64,000 nt of DNA, from positions 186,001 through 250,000 of the forward strand of contig NZ_WQCA01000004.1 of the NCBI RefSeq assembly GCF_013032445.1, given 5' to 3'. Made by a program: the position numbers and the translations under genes. How positions within the stretch are numbered: the stretch's first letter is position 1; each line of letters starts with the position of its first letter. This DNA comes from Ruegeria arenilitoris. Lineage in GTDB: Bacteria; Pseudomonadota; Alphaproteobacteria; Rhodobacterales; Rhodobacteraceae. The notes beneath the pieces are model-generated. The model was given only the letters and a program-made list of their open reading frames with translations, was not told where the DNA came from and ran no database searches. Shown in pieces: positions 35,085 to 44,390 of the stretch.

Positions 35085-35375
35085 GTGCTGATCGATTTCA
35101 TCAAGGACAGTTTCGAAAAAAGCAGCATCGAACGTCTGGGCAGTCAGGTTCTGCTGAACGTCGTTCTGGTGGTTGCAATCGTTGCTTCGGGCCATCGCTT
35201 TCAGGCCCAGCGTCAACTTTATCATCTGCATCAGAGGTCAACTGGGCAAAAAAATCTGAGACTGCCCTCTGCCCTTCTGTTCCTCATCGCTTCCTGGTTT
35301 GCCACCGGGTTTATGCTTGCCGTCTTTCCACCCTTGGGTGAGGCGATAGGCGGCCTTGCCTATTTTCTGTACTGA
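35085..35375 (+). CDS. Small membrane protein of unknown function
   Basis: A possible 96-residue protein starting at GTG 35085. Two hydrophobic segments are seen (VLLNVVLVVAIVA, about 23-35; ALLFLIASWFATGFMLAVF, about 63-81). In-frame sequence upstream (to a TGA at 35043) also reads as hydrophobic (LLASVLFCAPLLVLIDFI), so the true start may be a TTG or CTG further up, or the gene may have lost its 5' part. The stop lies two bases before the start of the TPR gene, so they look coupled. I do not recognise a family. Confidence 0.45.
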   Translation: MLIDFIKDSFEKSSIERLGSQVLLNVVLVVAIVASGHRFQAQRQLYHLHQRSTGQKNLRLPSALLFLIASWFATGFMLAVFPPLGEAIGGLAYFLY

Positions 35376-35377
35376 TC

Positions 35378-36202
35378 ATGATGCTTTCCAATAGAGATTT
35401 CCTACTTGCTATCGCAGCCACGGACCGGGGAGACTACACCAAAGCGCTCGGGCATTTTCGCAAGACGTTGAAGGAAGAGCCCGAAAATGCCCTTATTCAT
35501 GTGCATCTGGCGTATTGCCTGCTTGTCCAAGGTAAATGCTTTGCAGCGTCGCGCGCCGTGGATACTGCCTTGGCCCTCGACCCGAACTTGCCCAGTGCTC
35601 ATGTGGTCCGATCCCTGCTGGACACATTTTTTGGCGACGACAAAGCGGCGGCGGCAGCGCTGAAACAAGCCTAGCGTCTGGATCCCGAGAACAAAAACGC
35701 GCTGGAGAAGCAATGTGCCAGCGCATTGTTCAACCGCGACATACCAGCGTTGAGCGCGGCGGCTAACTCACTATTGTCTTCATCGCCAGATGACGATCAA
35801 GCTCATTACTATGCGTCCCGGCTGGCAACACTGCGCTTGGATAACGAGGCCGCAGAGCGGCACGCAAGAGCAGCGCTCCGGATTGCGCCGAACAATCAAG
35901 GTGCTCATGACTTGCTGGCGGCAATCGAAATGCACCGCATACCTCTTACCGGCTGGTTACATCGCATTGGATACGTTGCCAACAGCACGAATATCAAAAC
36001 AGCCTCACTGTATTTTATCCCCGCGCTGTTTCTGTACATGACAGGCAGCGACATCCTGGATTTTCTGGGCTATGAAAGAGTTTCGGACGCCATTCATAGA
36101 GGTGTGCCGATCGGCGCGCTTCTACTGTTAGTGAGCACACAGCTTTATTCCCATAAATCGGCAAGGCATCAAAAAGCAGCGACCCTCAAGATGGACTACT
36201 GA
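35378..36202 (+). pseudogene. TPR protein with a membrane tail, interrupted by an in-frame amber codon
   Basis: The frame from 35378 (MMLSNRDFLLAIAATDRG) encodes TPR units up to AAALKQA, meets TAG at 35672-35674, and continues in the same frame as RLDPENKNALEKQCASALFN to the stop at 36202. TPR register is kept across the TAG (A-L-K-Q-A-x-R-L-D-P-E-N), so the codon was most likely CAG (Gln) changed by one transition. The C-terminus has two hydrophobic segments (ASLYFIPALFLYMTGSDIL and GVPIGALLLLVSTQLY). The parts are a 98-residue fragment and a possible restart at 35726. Either a recent pseudogene, a sequencing error or suppressed read-through. Confidence 0.75.
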
Positions 36203-36322
36203 GCGTGCGTTCAGGCGCGGCCCGGAACCTGGCTCAAGTAATGACAGATACCGGTTTCCCAATTTAGGTTGAAAAACAAATCCCTATAGTCATAGGTTTT
36301 CAAGATATTGGAAAGGAAAGCT

Positions 36323-37429
36323 ATGGATTTCACCCGAATTTTGCGCGTGCTCTTCCTTCCACTGGTTCTGTTGTCCCCCATTATCGCGCAGGCCGAGCAA
36401 CAAGACATAACGCTGGAATTCTCGGCCAAAGATCCAAACCTTTTGTCGGTGGCGATCATAGCCACCGGTGGCACGATCGCCGAACGCACAGATCCAAAAA
36501 CCGGCGGTGCCGTACCCGCCGTTTCCGCCAAAGATCTGGTAGCCGCAGTGCCTGGGTTGGCCGAAGTCGCCAATATCGGCGTCTATCAGTTCAGCAATAT
36601 CGATTCATCGCAAATGACCCCCAGGGACTGGGCTGGTCTGAGCGTCGCACTGGACGAGATCTTGTCGCGCCCAGGCATCAGCGGTGCGGTGGTCACCCAT
36701 GGCACGGACACCATGGCAGACGGCGCGTTTTTTGTGGATGTAACGCTGAAAAGCAACAAACCAGTGGTCTTCACCGGAGCCATGAACGACGCATCCAGTC
36801 CAAATCCAGACGGCCCGGGAAACCTCCATGACGCGGTTGTTCAGGTACTGTCGCCCAATGCACAGAACTGGGGTGTGTCCGTGACCTTGAACCGATACAT
36901 CAATTCGGCCCGGCATGTGCGCAAGACCCAGACAACCAATGTACAGACCTTCAATTCCGGCGAAAAAGGCTACCTAGGTTACGTATTTGATAACCACGTA
37001 CAACGTCTGAATGACCGCCTGCACCGGGTACGTGTCCGCCTGCCCGACCCGCTGCCCAAAACACTGCCGGACGTGCCGCTGATCATGGCTTATGCCGGTT
37101 CGGACGGTCGGTTGCTACGCCATGCCGTTGATACAGGTGCGAAAGGCATTGTCGTAAACGGCGTCGGTGCGGGCAATGTCAACGCTGAGGTCTTTGACGC
37201 GATCAAATACGCATTGGCAAAGAACATTCCCGTGGTCATCGCAACGCGAGTCTATCACGGCAGCGTCGAACCCATTTACGGGGACGCCGGAGGAGGTGAC
37301 ACATTGCAAAAGATCGGCTGCATTCTGGCTGGCAACTTGCCGGCAACGAAGGCTCGGCTGTTGCTGATGATTGGCCTTTTGAACCCTGATGCCGATCAGG
37401 AATCGTTGCGAAACTTGTTCGAGCCCTGA
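36323..37429 (+). CDS. Type II (periplasmic) L-asparaginase/glutaminase
   Basis: About 368 residues from the ATG at 36323, which has GGAAAGG upstream and begins a Sec signal peptide (MDFTRILRVLFLPLVLLSPIIAQA). The two asparaginase signatures are present: IIATGGTIAER, whose Thr is the nucleophile, and VVTHGTDTMADGAFF with the second Thr-Asp pair. Later, VYHGSVEP-like C-terminal segments match bacterial type II enzymes. It releases ammonia and aspartate (or glutamate) in the periplasm. It stands alone; the preceding gene ends 120 bases upstream. Confidence 0.92.
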   Translation: MDFTRILRVLFLPLVLLSPIIAQAEQQDITLEFSAKDPNLLSVAIIATGGTIAERTDPKTGGAVPAVSAKDLVAAVPGLAEVANIGVYQFSNIDSSQMTPRDWAGLSVALDEILSRPGISGAVVTHGTDTMADGAFFVDVTLKSNKPVVFTGAMNDASSPNPDGPGNLHDAVVQVLSPNAQNWGVSVTLNRYINSARHVRKTQTTNVQTFNSGEKGYLGYVFDNHVQRLNDRLHRVRVRLPDPLPKTLPDVPLIMAYAGSDGRLLRHAVDTGAKGIVVNGVGAGNVNAEVFDAIKYALAKNIPVVIATRVYHGSVEPIYGDAGGGDTLQKIGCILAGNLPATKARLLLMIGLLNPDADQESLRNLFEP

Positions 37430-37646
37430 AACGGAAGCTCAGGCGAGATAAACTTTGCACACCTGTCGTTCCTTGCAGACTGTCAGTCGGCAACCGCCTT
37501 ACAGGTCATTTCTATTTGTACGAACGGTCCGGCCACCCATTGGACGAGAGAGGCCCGATCATCTCTATATGATCACCTTTGACGCCTGCACGCACCTGAC
37601 AGGAGGCAACAAAGCAGAGCTGCCCTCGTCCGGTTTATTGAAGTGC

Positions 37647-37844
37647 TTAGCTTGGCCGAACTGCGACAAGAACAACGTCTAGCTCATCCTCCAAAGCCTG
37701 CAACTTCTTCAGGTCATCTTGCGGCAGATTGGCGGTTTCGGCATCCACGGCGGCAAGCGCAACAACCGGACGTCCGATCTCCTGTTCAAGCGCCCGAACT
37801 GCGTTGAGTTTGTCGGCCTCAAGCGTTGCAAGTGGATAAAGCAT
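37647..37844 (-). CDS. Small protein of unknown function
   Basis: A 65-residue acidic helical protein (MLYPLATLEADKLNAVRALE, ending VVLVAVRPS). AGGAG lies nine bases upstream of the ATG at 37844, codon use is like the neighbours and no better frame overlaps it, so it is probably real. No family or catalytic motif is recognised. The 217 bases between it and the asparaginase stop hold nothing identifiable. Confidence 0.6.
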   Translation of the reverse strand: MLYPLATLEADKLNAVRALEQEIGRPVVALAAVDAETANLPQDDLKKLQALEDELDVVLVAVRPS

Positions 37845-38036
37845 GGCAGTCTCCTGTCTATTGATGGTTAGGAGTATAGCCTACATTCTTGTTTTTGGTG
37901 CATTTGTTATCAGAGCTTCGTGGGCGCGGGATTTTCTGGGTGGAAATAAGGAAAAGCGCAACGGCACCTTAGAGGCCCCAGGAAAAGGCTATATTGCATC
38001 CACTCAAAGCCGGTTTTTCGCTTGAAATCAAAGTGG

Positions 38037-38118
38037 TGCGGGTGGAGGGACTTGAACCCCCACGCCTTGCGGCGCCAGAACCTAAATCTGGTGCGTCTAC
38101 CAATTTCGCCACACCCGC
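38037..38118 (-). tRNA. tRNA-Leu, anticodon TAG
   Basis: On the minus strand the sequence begins GCGGGTGTGGCG and ends CACCCGCA. The 7-bp acceptor stem, the D arm with AAATTGGTAGACGC, the anticodon loop TTTAGGT between CCAGA and TCTGG, a long variable arm (GCCGCAAGGC) and the GTTCAAGTC T-loop are all visible. CCA is encoded at 38036-38034. The class II arm and the TAG anticodon identify leucine. No integrase or attachment-site duplication was found beside it. Confidence 0.95.
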
Positions 38119-38837
38119 AGTACCGACACTGTGTGCCGGATCGAAGTGCTCAATAACAAAGCCTGCGACCGAGCGCGAGAGGGAATTTCACTAATACGCA
38201 AGTTTGTTGGGCACCATCTCGCCAAAGACGAACGCGGCTGTTTGCTCGCAACCCGAGTATCGATTCAGACTTCGGGACAAACTCCGCGTCACTCATCAGG
38301 CATTTTTGTTCCGCTTGCCCAGAGTAGCTCATGCTGACTCTTTGATATTAATCAAAAATAACCCGACGGTTTGGAAATCCCACTAAATTTAGAAGATTCG
38401 AATTCTGCGCAAAGCAGATTTCAACGGGCACATTTTAAACGCGCTTACGTTGAGTAACGGCAAGGCTCGAAGAAAACGCTGAACCTGGCTTTTTCGATCA
38501 GTGCTCAATCGAGATTTACAGGTTCGCACTCCCCTGCATTCGGCAACAGTTCTGCTTAAGCATGCCAAATTACAACGAATTCTGCGATAACTGTCGCTCC
38601 ACCCAACTGCGCGCCCATAGCCGCCAACTGCCGGAATCGGATCGCACGCCCAAGGGTTGAGAGTCCGCCAAAAGTCACGTTCATATTTACGCCACATTTC
38701 AAACGCCAAAATATCTTATTCGCGTCAAAATAACACCGCCTTGCCAGTAATTGATAGCGAATGGGAGTTAATGAGTCTTTCCCGCCTTCGGGCACCGTAA
38801 GAGTTTTTTGCTCAACTCGAACACAAGGGTCTAAGCC
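38119..38837. other. 719-base non-coding stretch before the GTPase operon
   Basis: No supported gene on either strand; the short open frames lack ribosome-binding sites and recognisable motifs. The region is noticeably more AT-rich in its middle (around 38330-38410) than the flanking genes and must hold the promoter of the rightward GTPase operon. I see no clear operator or RNA gene. Confidence 0.5.
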
Positions 38838-39254
38838 GTGATCAACATGACGAACTCTGCTGCTGCTGAGCAAGACGCCATTGGTCTTGCACGCGAAAGT
38901 TTTCTTGGTGAACTGAAGTCCTTAAACCGGGATCATCCAAATACTGGATTTGGCGTATCGTTGCGCACGCATTCGGGAGGGCATTATCTGCTGGCAAACT
39001 CTCGTATGCCGCTGCCGAAAACCAAATCCCAGGGTTTTCCAACCGGGCGTCGCCTGGCTCTGCTGGAAAACAGTGAACAGTTCAGCTCGATCGAAGTGCT
39101 TGCGGATTCGCAGGCTTACGAAGAAATCACACCAGGGGACGAAGCCGCTATTTTGGGTAACGCTTTGAACCTGATCGCCCGGATCGACATCCTGACCAGT
39201 TCTTCAGAGGGTCAGAATCAACCCCACATTGCTGCCACTGGAACCGGAGGCTGA
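38838..39254 (+). CDS. Unknown protein, first gene of the dynamin-like GTPase operon
   Basis: A protein of up to 138 residues, GTG start at 38838 (MINMTNSAAAEQDAIGLARE) or ATG at 38847. No signal peptide or membrane segment. The N-terminal third is helical and polar, the centre looks like alternating strands (FGVSLRTHSGGHYLLAN, RRLALLENSEQFSSIEVLAD), and a helix follows (DEAAILGNALNLIARIDIL). The stop is two bases before the ATG of the first large GTPase, so it is coupled to it. I do not recognise a family; a small adaptor or regulator of the GTPases is a guess from position. Confidence 0.7.
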   Translation: MINMTNSAAAEQDAIGLARESFLGELKSLNRDHPNTGFGVSLRTHSGGHYLLANSRMPLPKTKSQGFPTGRRLALLENSEQFSSIEVLADSQAYEEITPGDEAAILGNALNLIARIDILTSSSEGQNQPHIAATGTGG

Positions 39255-39256
39255 CC

Positions 39257-41266
39257 ATGGCCCGCAACGATCACCTTCTGTCCGTAGGGAACGAAGCCCT
39301 GACGCCAATGACGTCGGCCATGACCGCGTTGTCCACTCAGATTGACCAACTGACAGAGGTGGCAGACGCGCGGTCCTCGGCGCGGCTGGCGACACTTAGA
39401 ACGCGTATGGAAAACTTTACGGCCAGCGTGACGCTGGTCGGGCAGGTTAAGGCTGGAAAGTCTTCGATCGTGAACATTCTGGCCGGGCGCCCTGCTCTGT
39501 TGCCCTCGGATGTGAACCCGTGGACCTCGGTGGTGACGACGCTGAACATCAACACCCGTACCGAAGGCGACAAAAAAGCCAAGTTCACCTTTTTCGAACA
39601 GGAAGAGTGGGACAATCTTATGGTTGGCGGTGGCCGTCTGGGCGAACTGGCCAACCGGGCCGGTGCTGATGACGAAATGGAGGACATCCGCCGTCAGATC
39701 GGTGAAATGAAGGCCAAGTCCGAAGCACGTCTGGGCCAGCATTTCGACCTGATTCTGGGACAAAGCCACCAGTATGATTATTTCGACGACGAATTGATCC
39801 AGCGCTATGTCTGTCTTGGCGATGAAGACGATCCGGATATCAACCCCAAGACCGGACGCTTCGCCGACGTCACCAAGTCGGCGGAGCTGTTCATGGACAT
39901 TCCGCAATACCCGATCTCGCTGAAGCTCTGCGACACGCCCGGTGTGAACGATACCTTCATGGTGCGCGAGCAGATCACCCTGCGCAGTCTGCGTGGGTCC
40001 GAGGTCTGCGTTGTGGTATTGGCGGCCAGCCAGGCGCTGACCACAATGGACATGGCACTGATGCGGATCATTGCGCAGTTCGAAAACCGCCAGATCATTC
40101 TGTTCGTGAACCGGATCGACGAATTGTCCGATCCGGTCAATCAGGTGCCTGAGATTCGCGATCGGATTCAGGACACGCTGAAACAGAACAACATTGACAC
40201 CAATACCAGCGTTGTCTTCGGCAGCGCCCTCTGGGCCGAGGCAGCCCTGACCGGGAATCCCGAAATCCTGTCCGAGGAATCGCGCGAGGCCCTGAACACC
40301 TTCTATCTGGCCGCCGGGTTTGGCGATCAGGCCCCGTCACTCGATAAAATCTGGGCGCTTTCGGGCTTGCCTGACTTGCTTCTGGCGATGAATGAACGCA
40401 TCGCCGAGGGGGCCGGCACCCGGTTGTTGGACAGGGTACGCCACCGGGCACGCAACATCGCAAGTCAAATTCGTGCAACCGCAGTAGCCAAGAACCTGTC
40501 TGACGGTCAGGGCGTCGTGCGAGATCTGGACGGTGCGTCACCGGAAGAAGCAATCGCCAAGGTTATCGAGGAGTATGAGAAGAAGGCCGCTGATTTGACG
40601 ACCTCTTTGCGGAACAAAGTGCTGGAGCGGTTGAATTCGGCGGAGTCAAATTTTGTTAAACGCGCAACAGACTCCTTGATTTCTCATCTTGAGCAGCACG
40701 GCGAGCAAGGCACATGGCAGTACGACCCTGCGGGCCTGCGGACCCTGCAAAAGGCGGCCTATTTCAGCTTTGCCCGCGCGATGCGCAAAGACGCCGGAGC
40801 GCTTTACAACTCCGCTGCGGCAGACGTTCAGGCGTTGTATCAAAAGCTGCTGGGCAACCATTTGGGCGAGTTCAGCATCGAAGCCCCCATTGTGCCTCGT
40901 GTGCCGCCGCCACTGGGTATCGGCCGCACCATCGCACTGGATTTGCAAAGTACGTGGTGGCGCCGGTGGTGGCAACGCCGAAAAGGGTTCGAGGCTTATG
41001 CCGCTGACTACACCCGCCTGATTGCGTCCGAGGCGAACTCGATCACAAAAGACCTGGAGGAAAACCAGGTCGCAGCGGTCCTAGAAAACGTTCGGGCTGG
41101 TTTGTCGGACTTCCTGCGCGAGCAGAAAGAAACTCTGCTGAACATTTCAGCTTCTGCCGACCAGAATCCAAACCAGGCGGCCCTGACGGCAGGTATGACC
41201 CCCAAGAAATCGCGCGACGACATCCTGGGTGACATCCTGAAAGATCTTAGTAACGAGGCAGCATAA
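39257..41266 (+). CDS. Dynamin-like large GTPase A (first pair)
   Basis: A 669-residue dynamin-superfamily GTPase. G1 GQVKAGKSS at 62-70, G2 Thr in VNPWTSVVTT (T90), G3 DTPG at 226-229 and G4 NRID at 285-288. An insertion of about 100 residues between G2 and G3 is shared with GTPase C. The C-terminal half (about 390-669) is largely helical, as in bacterial dynamin-like proteins. It contains an aromatic/basic patch, STWWRRWWQRRKGF (about 565-578), that could act as a membrane-binding paddle (inference). It is about as long as known bacterial DLPs. The GTPase B gene starts eight bases downstream. Probable role: GTP-driven membrane binding or remodelling. Confidence 0.9.
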   Translation: MARNDHLLSVGNEALTPMTSAMTALSTQIDQLTEVADARSSARLATLRTRMENFTASVTLVGQVKAGKSSIVNILAGRPALLPSDVNPWTSVVTTLNINTRTEGDKKAKFTFFEQEEWDNLMVGGGRLGELANRAGADDEMEDIRRQIGEMKAKSEARLGQHFDLILGQSHQYDYFDDELIQRYVCLGDEDDPDINPKTGRFADVTKSAELFMDIPQYPISLKLCDTPGVNDTFMVREQITLRSLRGSEVCVVVLAASQALTTMDMALMRIIAQFENRQIILFVNRIDELSDPVNQVPEIRDRIQDTLKQNNIDTNTSVVFGSALWAEAALTGNPEILSEESREALNTFYLAAGFGDQAPSLDKIWALSGLPDLLLAMNERIAEGAGTRLLDRVRHRARNIASQIRATAVAKNLSDGQGVVRDLDGASPEEAIAKVIEEYEKKAADLTTSLRNKVLERLNSAESNFVKRATDSLISHLEQHGEQGTWQYDPAGLRTLQKAAYFSFARAMRKDAGALYNSAAADVQALYQKLLGNHLGEFSIEAPIVPRVPPPLGIGRTIALDLQSTWWRRWWQRRKGFEAYAADYTRLIASEANSITKDLEENQVAAVLENVRAGLSDFLREQKETLLNISASADQNPNQAALTAGMTPKKSRDDILGDILKDLSNEAA

Positions 41267-41274
41267 GTAGCGAT

Positions 41275-43005
41275 ATGGCAAAAGATTCACAAACCCGCTT
41301 CGTCTCTCCTAAGGCATGGGAACGCATTGAAAAGTGGTCCCGGCGCAAACCGATCTTTGCGTTGATGGGAGAGTTCAGTGCCGGGAAATCGACGCTGATG
41401 AACTTTTTGCTTCGCTCGCAAGCGTTGCCGACACAGGTCACCGCCACGCAACTGCCGCCGGTCTGGTTCAGTTGGGGTAAAAAATCTGCCTATGTGCAAA
41501 GACCGGACGGAACCCGCGAGAATATCACGCTGGATCAGCTGGAATCCGTTGGCGTCAATGACGCCCAGTTTGTTCGTATCTTTCTTGAGGCCGACATTCT
41601 GGAAGCGGTGGACCTGATCGACACCCCCGGCATCTCAGACCCGAAGATATCAAGCGACGTCTGGCGTCGTGCAGTCGGGCAGGCCAACGGAGTTTTGTGG
41701 TGTACGCACGCGACCCAGGCCTGGCGCGAAACCGAGCGTGCGACATGGGTATCTCTGCCGGAACGGCTGCAGCACAACTCTCTGCTGTTGGTCACCCGAG
41801 CCGACGTGCTGGGTCCCAAAGACCGTCAAAAGGTTCTGCGGCGGGTCAACCGCGAAGCGGGCCATCTGTTCAACCGATCGATTCTGTTTTCAGCCCGTGA
41901 TGCAATCACTGCGCGCGACAAGAGCGGAGATGCCGAGCTTTGGGCCCGCAGTGGCGGCGGTAAGATGGTCGATAGCTTCTTGCAGATCACCGAACAGATC
42001 ATGGACAACCGCGCCGACATACTCACGCGTTATCAAATCGACAACGGTATGTCCGATGCCCCGCGCGTTCAGCCCGTCCGTCCTAAACGAAAGGATGAAC
42101 AGGCAAACGAACCAGCCCCGCTGAAACTGGTGAACCCTGTTGCCGAAACCGCCAAGGATGATGAAGTCGTCACAAGCTTTCCTGTCCGTCCTGCCCGTGT
42201 AGAGCGTCGCACCGAAGATCCTGTCCGCGAAGAGCGTATTGACGCGGCGGAGGCCGGGCGCCTGCGCGCTGAAATGGAAGCTGAGACGCAAGTGCCAGAG
42301 CCCCAATCGGACATTGAAGGGGACGATCTGCGCGCCTTTTTCCGGGATACGGAAAACAACAGCCTGAACTTGGCCGAATTCACGGACACAATGTCAGAGG
42401 AAGACTCGTTCGATCTGCTGGAAGAGGACGACCTCGAAGACGACGACGTCAACATCCTGGCTGATTCCGAACCAGTTGAGGCTTCGGAAAAGCCTGACAC
42501 TGCATCTTCGGATCCTTTTATGGAGTCGTTGGAAGATAAGTTGGCCGACGCGCCGGAACAGGCACAGGCATCAGTCGACGAGCCAGAAGAACAGCCGACC
42601 GAAGTATCGGTGTCGTCAATTGCCGCTTTGTTGGCAGAACAGCCAAATGGCTCAGATGAGGAATACGAACCTGAGCCGGAATCCAGCGGCCTTGTGAACA
42701 TGCAGGTTGTCCCGTTGTCAAACGGAGCTCCTGCAGACGAGCCAGCCCCAGTAAAAGACACAAGTGAAGAACTGGTGTTGGATGTTTCAGAGGGCACTCC
42801 GCTTAGCGCAGCAACAATGTGGCGGGACGTTACCGCAGATGAGAACTTGCCAGACGATGTCGAAGGCATGAAGAAAGTGTTCAGAGCGTTCCTTGAGGAA
42901 TTCGACCAGATCGCAGCCGAGCATTTCGCGCGCTATGCTAAGACCCCCGGCCGCCCAATCCCCAACACCGCAGAAAACGGTGGCGCGGAGTTCCGCGTAT
43001 TATGA
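41275..43005 (+). CDS. P-loop GTPase B with a long acidic tail (first pair)
   Basis: A 576-residue protein with an N-terminal dynamin-like GTPase domain of about 250 residues: G1 GEFSAGKST at 32-40, Thr-rich switch I (LPTQVTATQLPP), G3 DTPG at 116-119 and G4 TRAD at 174-177. Residues about 255-520 are strikingly acidic and low in complexity (for example DLLEEDDLEDDDVNILADSE), probably disordered. A short helical C-terminus follows (GMKKVFRAFLEEFDQIAAEHF). It shares WCTxxTxAWRETER and NSLLxVTxAD with GTPase D and so is its paralogue. No membrane segment is present. It is probably the regulatory partner of GTPase A. Confidence 0.87.
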   Translation: MAKDSQTRFVSPKAWERIEKWSRRKPIFALMGEFSAGKSTLMNFLLRSQALPTQVTATQLPPVWFSWGKKSAYVQRPDGTRENITLDQLESVGVNDAQFVRIFLEADILEAVDLIDTPGISDPKISSDVWRRAVGQANGVLWCTHATQAWRETERATWVSLPERLQHNSLLLVTRADVLGPKDRQKVLRRVNREAGHLFNRSILFSARDAITARDKSGDAELWARSGGGKMVDSFLQITEQIMDNRADILTRYQIDNGMSDAPRVQPVRPKRKDEQANEPAPLKLVNPVAETAKDDEVVTSFPVRPARVERRTEDPVREERIDAAEAGRLRAEMEAETQVPEPQSDIEGDDLRAFFRDTENNSLNLAEFTDTMSEEDSFDLLEEDDLEDDDVNILADSEPVEASEKPDTASSDPFMESLEDKLADAPEQAQASVDEPEEQPTEVSVSSIAALLAEQPNGSDEEYEPEPESSGLVNMQVVPLSNGAPADEPAPVKDTSEELVLDVSEGTPLSAATMWRDVTADENLPDDVEGMKKVFRAFLEEFDQIAAEHFARYAKTPGRPIPNTAENGGAEFRVL

Positions 43006-43027
43006 CCAAAACCTCAGGTAGCAAACG

Positions 43028-43429
43028 ATGACGATCGAAGCCGCACTGAACGCCGCAATGGAAACCATACCCGACTGTATTGCAGCCGGGTATGTCGATA
43101 TGGAAACAGGGATGTTGCTGGGGACCAACACCCTGGATCCTGACGCTGCGGACGTGCTGGACAGCCTGGCCCTGGCCGTGGCTAACCTATTTCAAGGTCG
43201 CGGGGTCAAAGCCTTTGAAGAATTGCTTCAAATGGCCGGTGCCCAAGAGAGCGACAATCCGGGATTTGGGGAAATCGCGGTGTTTTCGAATGACCGGTTG
43301 AATATCTTTCTGCGGACCCGGGAATATCCCGATCATGTGGTCTGCTACATCTGTCGCAGCAGCGCCAATGTCGGGTTGGCGCTGACTAAATCACATCTTA
43401 GCCTGGGGCCGGTCGCGGCCGCAGTATAA
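43028..43429 (+). CDS. Roadblock/LC7-like small protein
   Basis: A 133-residue protein that resembles the roadblock/LC7 (MglB-like) fold. An N-terminal helix is followed by a strand pair with a GYVDMETGMLLGT turn, a central helix (DVLDSLALAVANLFQGRG), then strands IAVFSNDRLNIFLRT and HVVCYICRSSANVGLAL. Roadblock proteins often regulate small GTPases as GAPs or scaffolds, which fits a gene set with four GTPases. It is 22 bases after GTPase B. The fold call rests on pattern and length only. Confidence 0.6.
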   Translation: MTIEAALNAAMETIPDCIAAGYVDMETGMLLGTNTLDPDAADVLDSLALAVANLFQGRGVKAFEELLQMAGAQESDNPGFGEIAVFSNDRLNIFLRTREYPDHVVCYICRSSANVGLALTKSHLSLGPVAAAV

Positions 43430-43453
43430 ATGGGGACCAGAGGGGGTCACGGC

Positions 43454-44323
43454 ATGGTGGATACGAACATACTCGAGATGCTCGACGACATCGGGCGCTC
43501 GGCTGTGGCGCGCCTGAACCCGGCGGTAACGATCCCTGGGGAAACTGCCCGACTTCGGCGCGAAAAGGTGTTGAATACCATTCGTGGCACTATTCTGCCG
43601 CGCCGGTTGGAGTTTACCGCCGCCAATGGTGATTGCCTTGCCATCGAGGTCAACAGTTCCCGCATCACGGATGTGTTCAGGGTTCAATCCGGCATTGCTC
43701 CGGATTTCGAAACCGAACCTCGCGAGGAACTGGCTGACAAACTGGCAAAACTGGTGACCGACATTGCCGCCGCCCCCGGTCCATTGGAGTTGATTTCGCT
43801 ACAACCCGACACCGCGCTTGAGGCCGACGATGTGGGCATTACCTTCAGCGAGATCGAAAGCGCATGCCAAAAGATCGAACTGCCTGTGGACCCGGTCATT
43901 TCCATTGTCCCGGATGAGCCCAAAGAAACCGCGCCCGCTGACGAAGCAGTAACGGAAGAACCCGCCGACTCGCTGGCGCAGCGGTTTTATGACGGTTCGG
44001 AAAGGTTTGCCCAGGGCCGGGTTCTGGTCCAAGCCACAGACGGGGCATCGTTGCGTATGGATGGTACCTGTGATGAGGGGGGGCCGCTGCACCCGAGTTC
44101 CGATCTGCTGGCCCGGTTCGCCAGTGACCTTGCGGGATGGGACAACGACACGGCCAACGTGATGGACCATCCGCAGTTGATTGTCATGCGCCCCTCGGGT
44201 GGTAAGGGCGCCGGGCTGGCCATTCTGAATGACGGTGAGAGTTTTTCAATCGCCGTACACGAGACTCGCAAGCTGGGTGCTGTTGTCAATTTGTGGGCCA
44301 CTTTGAAAAGGCCAGACGGATGA
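43454..44323 (+). CDS. Unknown protein between the two GTPase pairs
   Basis: About 289 residues from the ATG at 43454 (MVDTNILEMLDDIGRSAVAR), preceded by AGAGGGGG; the frame is open to 43430. An N-terminal domain (about 1-140) is alpha/beta (RRLEFTAANGDCLAIEVNSS), followed by an acidic linker rich in Pro, Glu and Ala (about 145-185). A C-terminal domain (about 190-289) ends in strands (AGLAILNDGESFSIAVHETR, LGAVVNLWATL). No catalytic motif or membrane segment is seen and no family is recognised. Its place between the roadblock-like gene and GTPase C suggests an adaptor role. Confidence 0.7.
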   Translation: MVDTNILEMLDDIGRSAVARLNPAVTIPGETARLRREKVLNTIRGTILPRRLEFTAANGDCLAIEVNSSRITDVFRVQSGIAPDFETEPREELADKLAKLVTDIAAAPGPLELISLQPDTALEADDVGITFSEIESACQKIELPVDPVISIVPDEPKETAPADEAVTEEPADSLAQRFYDGSERFAQGRVLVQATDGASLRMDGTCDEGGPLHPSSDLLARFASDLAGWDNDTANVMDHPQLIVMRPSGGKGAGLAILNDGESFSIAVHETRKLGAVVNLWATLKRPDG

Positions 44324-44390
44324 TTACTCCCCATTCGTTCAATTTTTCGATGAATTCGATCTGTGATTATGAGTTACCAGGGTAAGTTTT

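Noticed and set aside
42069-42869. Ser/Arg-rich minus-strand frame of 266 codons
   Set aside because: Mirror image of the acidic tail of GTPase B; Asp/Glu/Ala codons read as Ser/Arg on the other strand.
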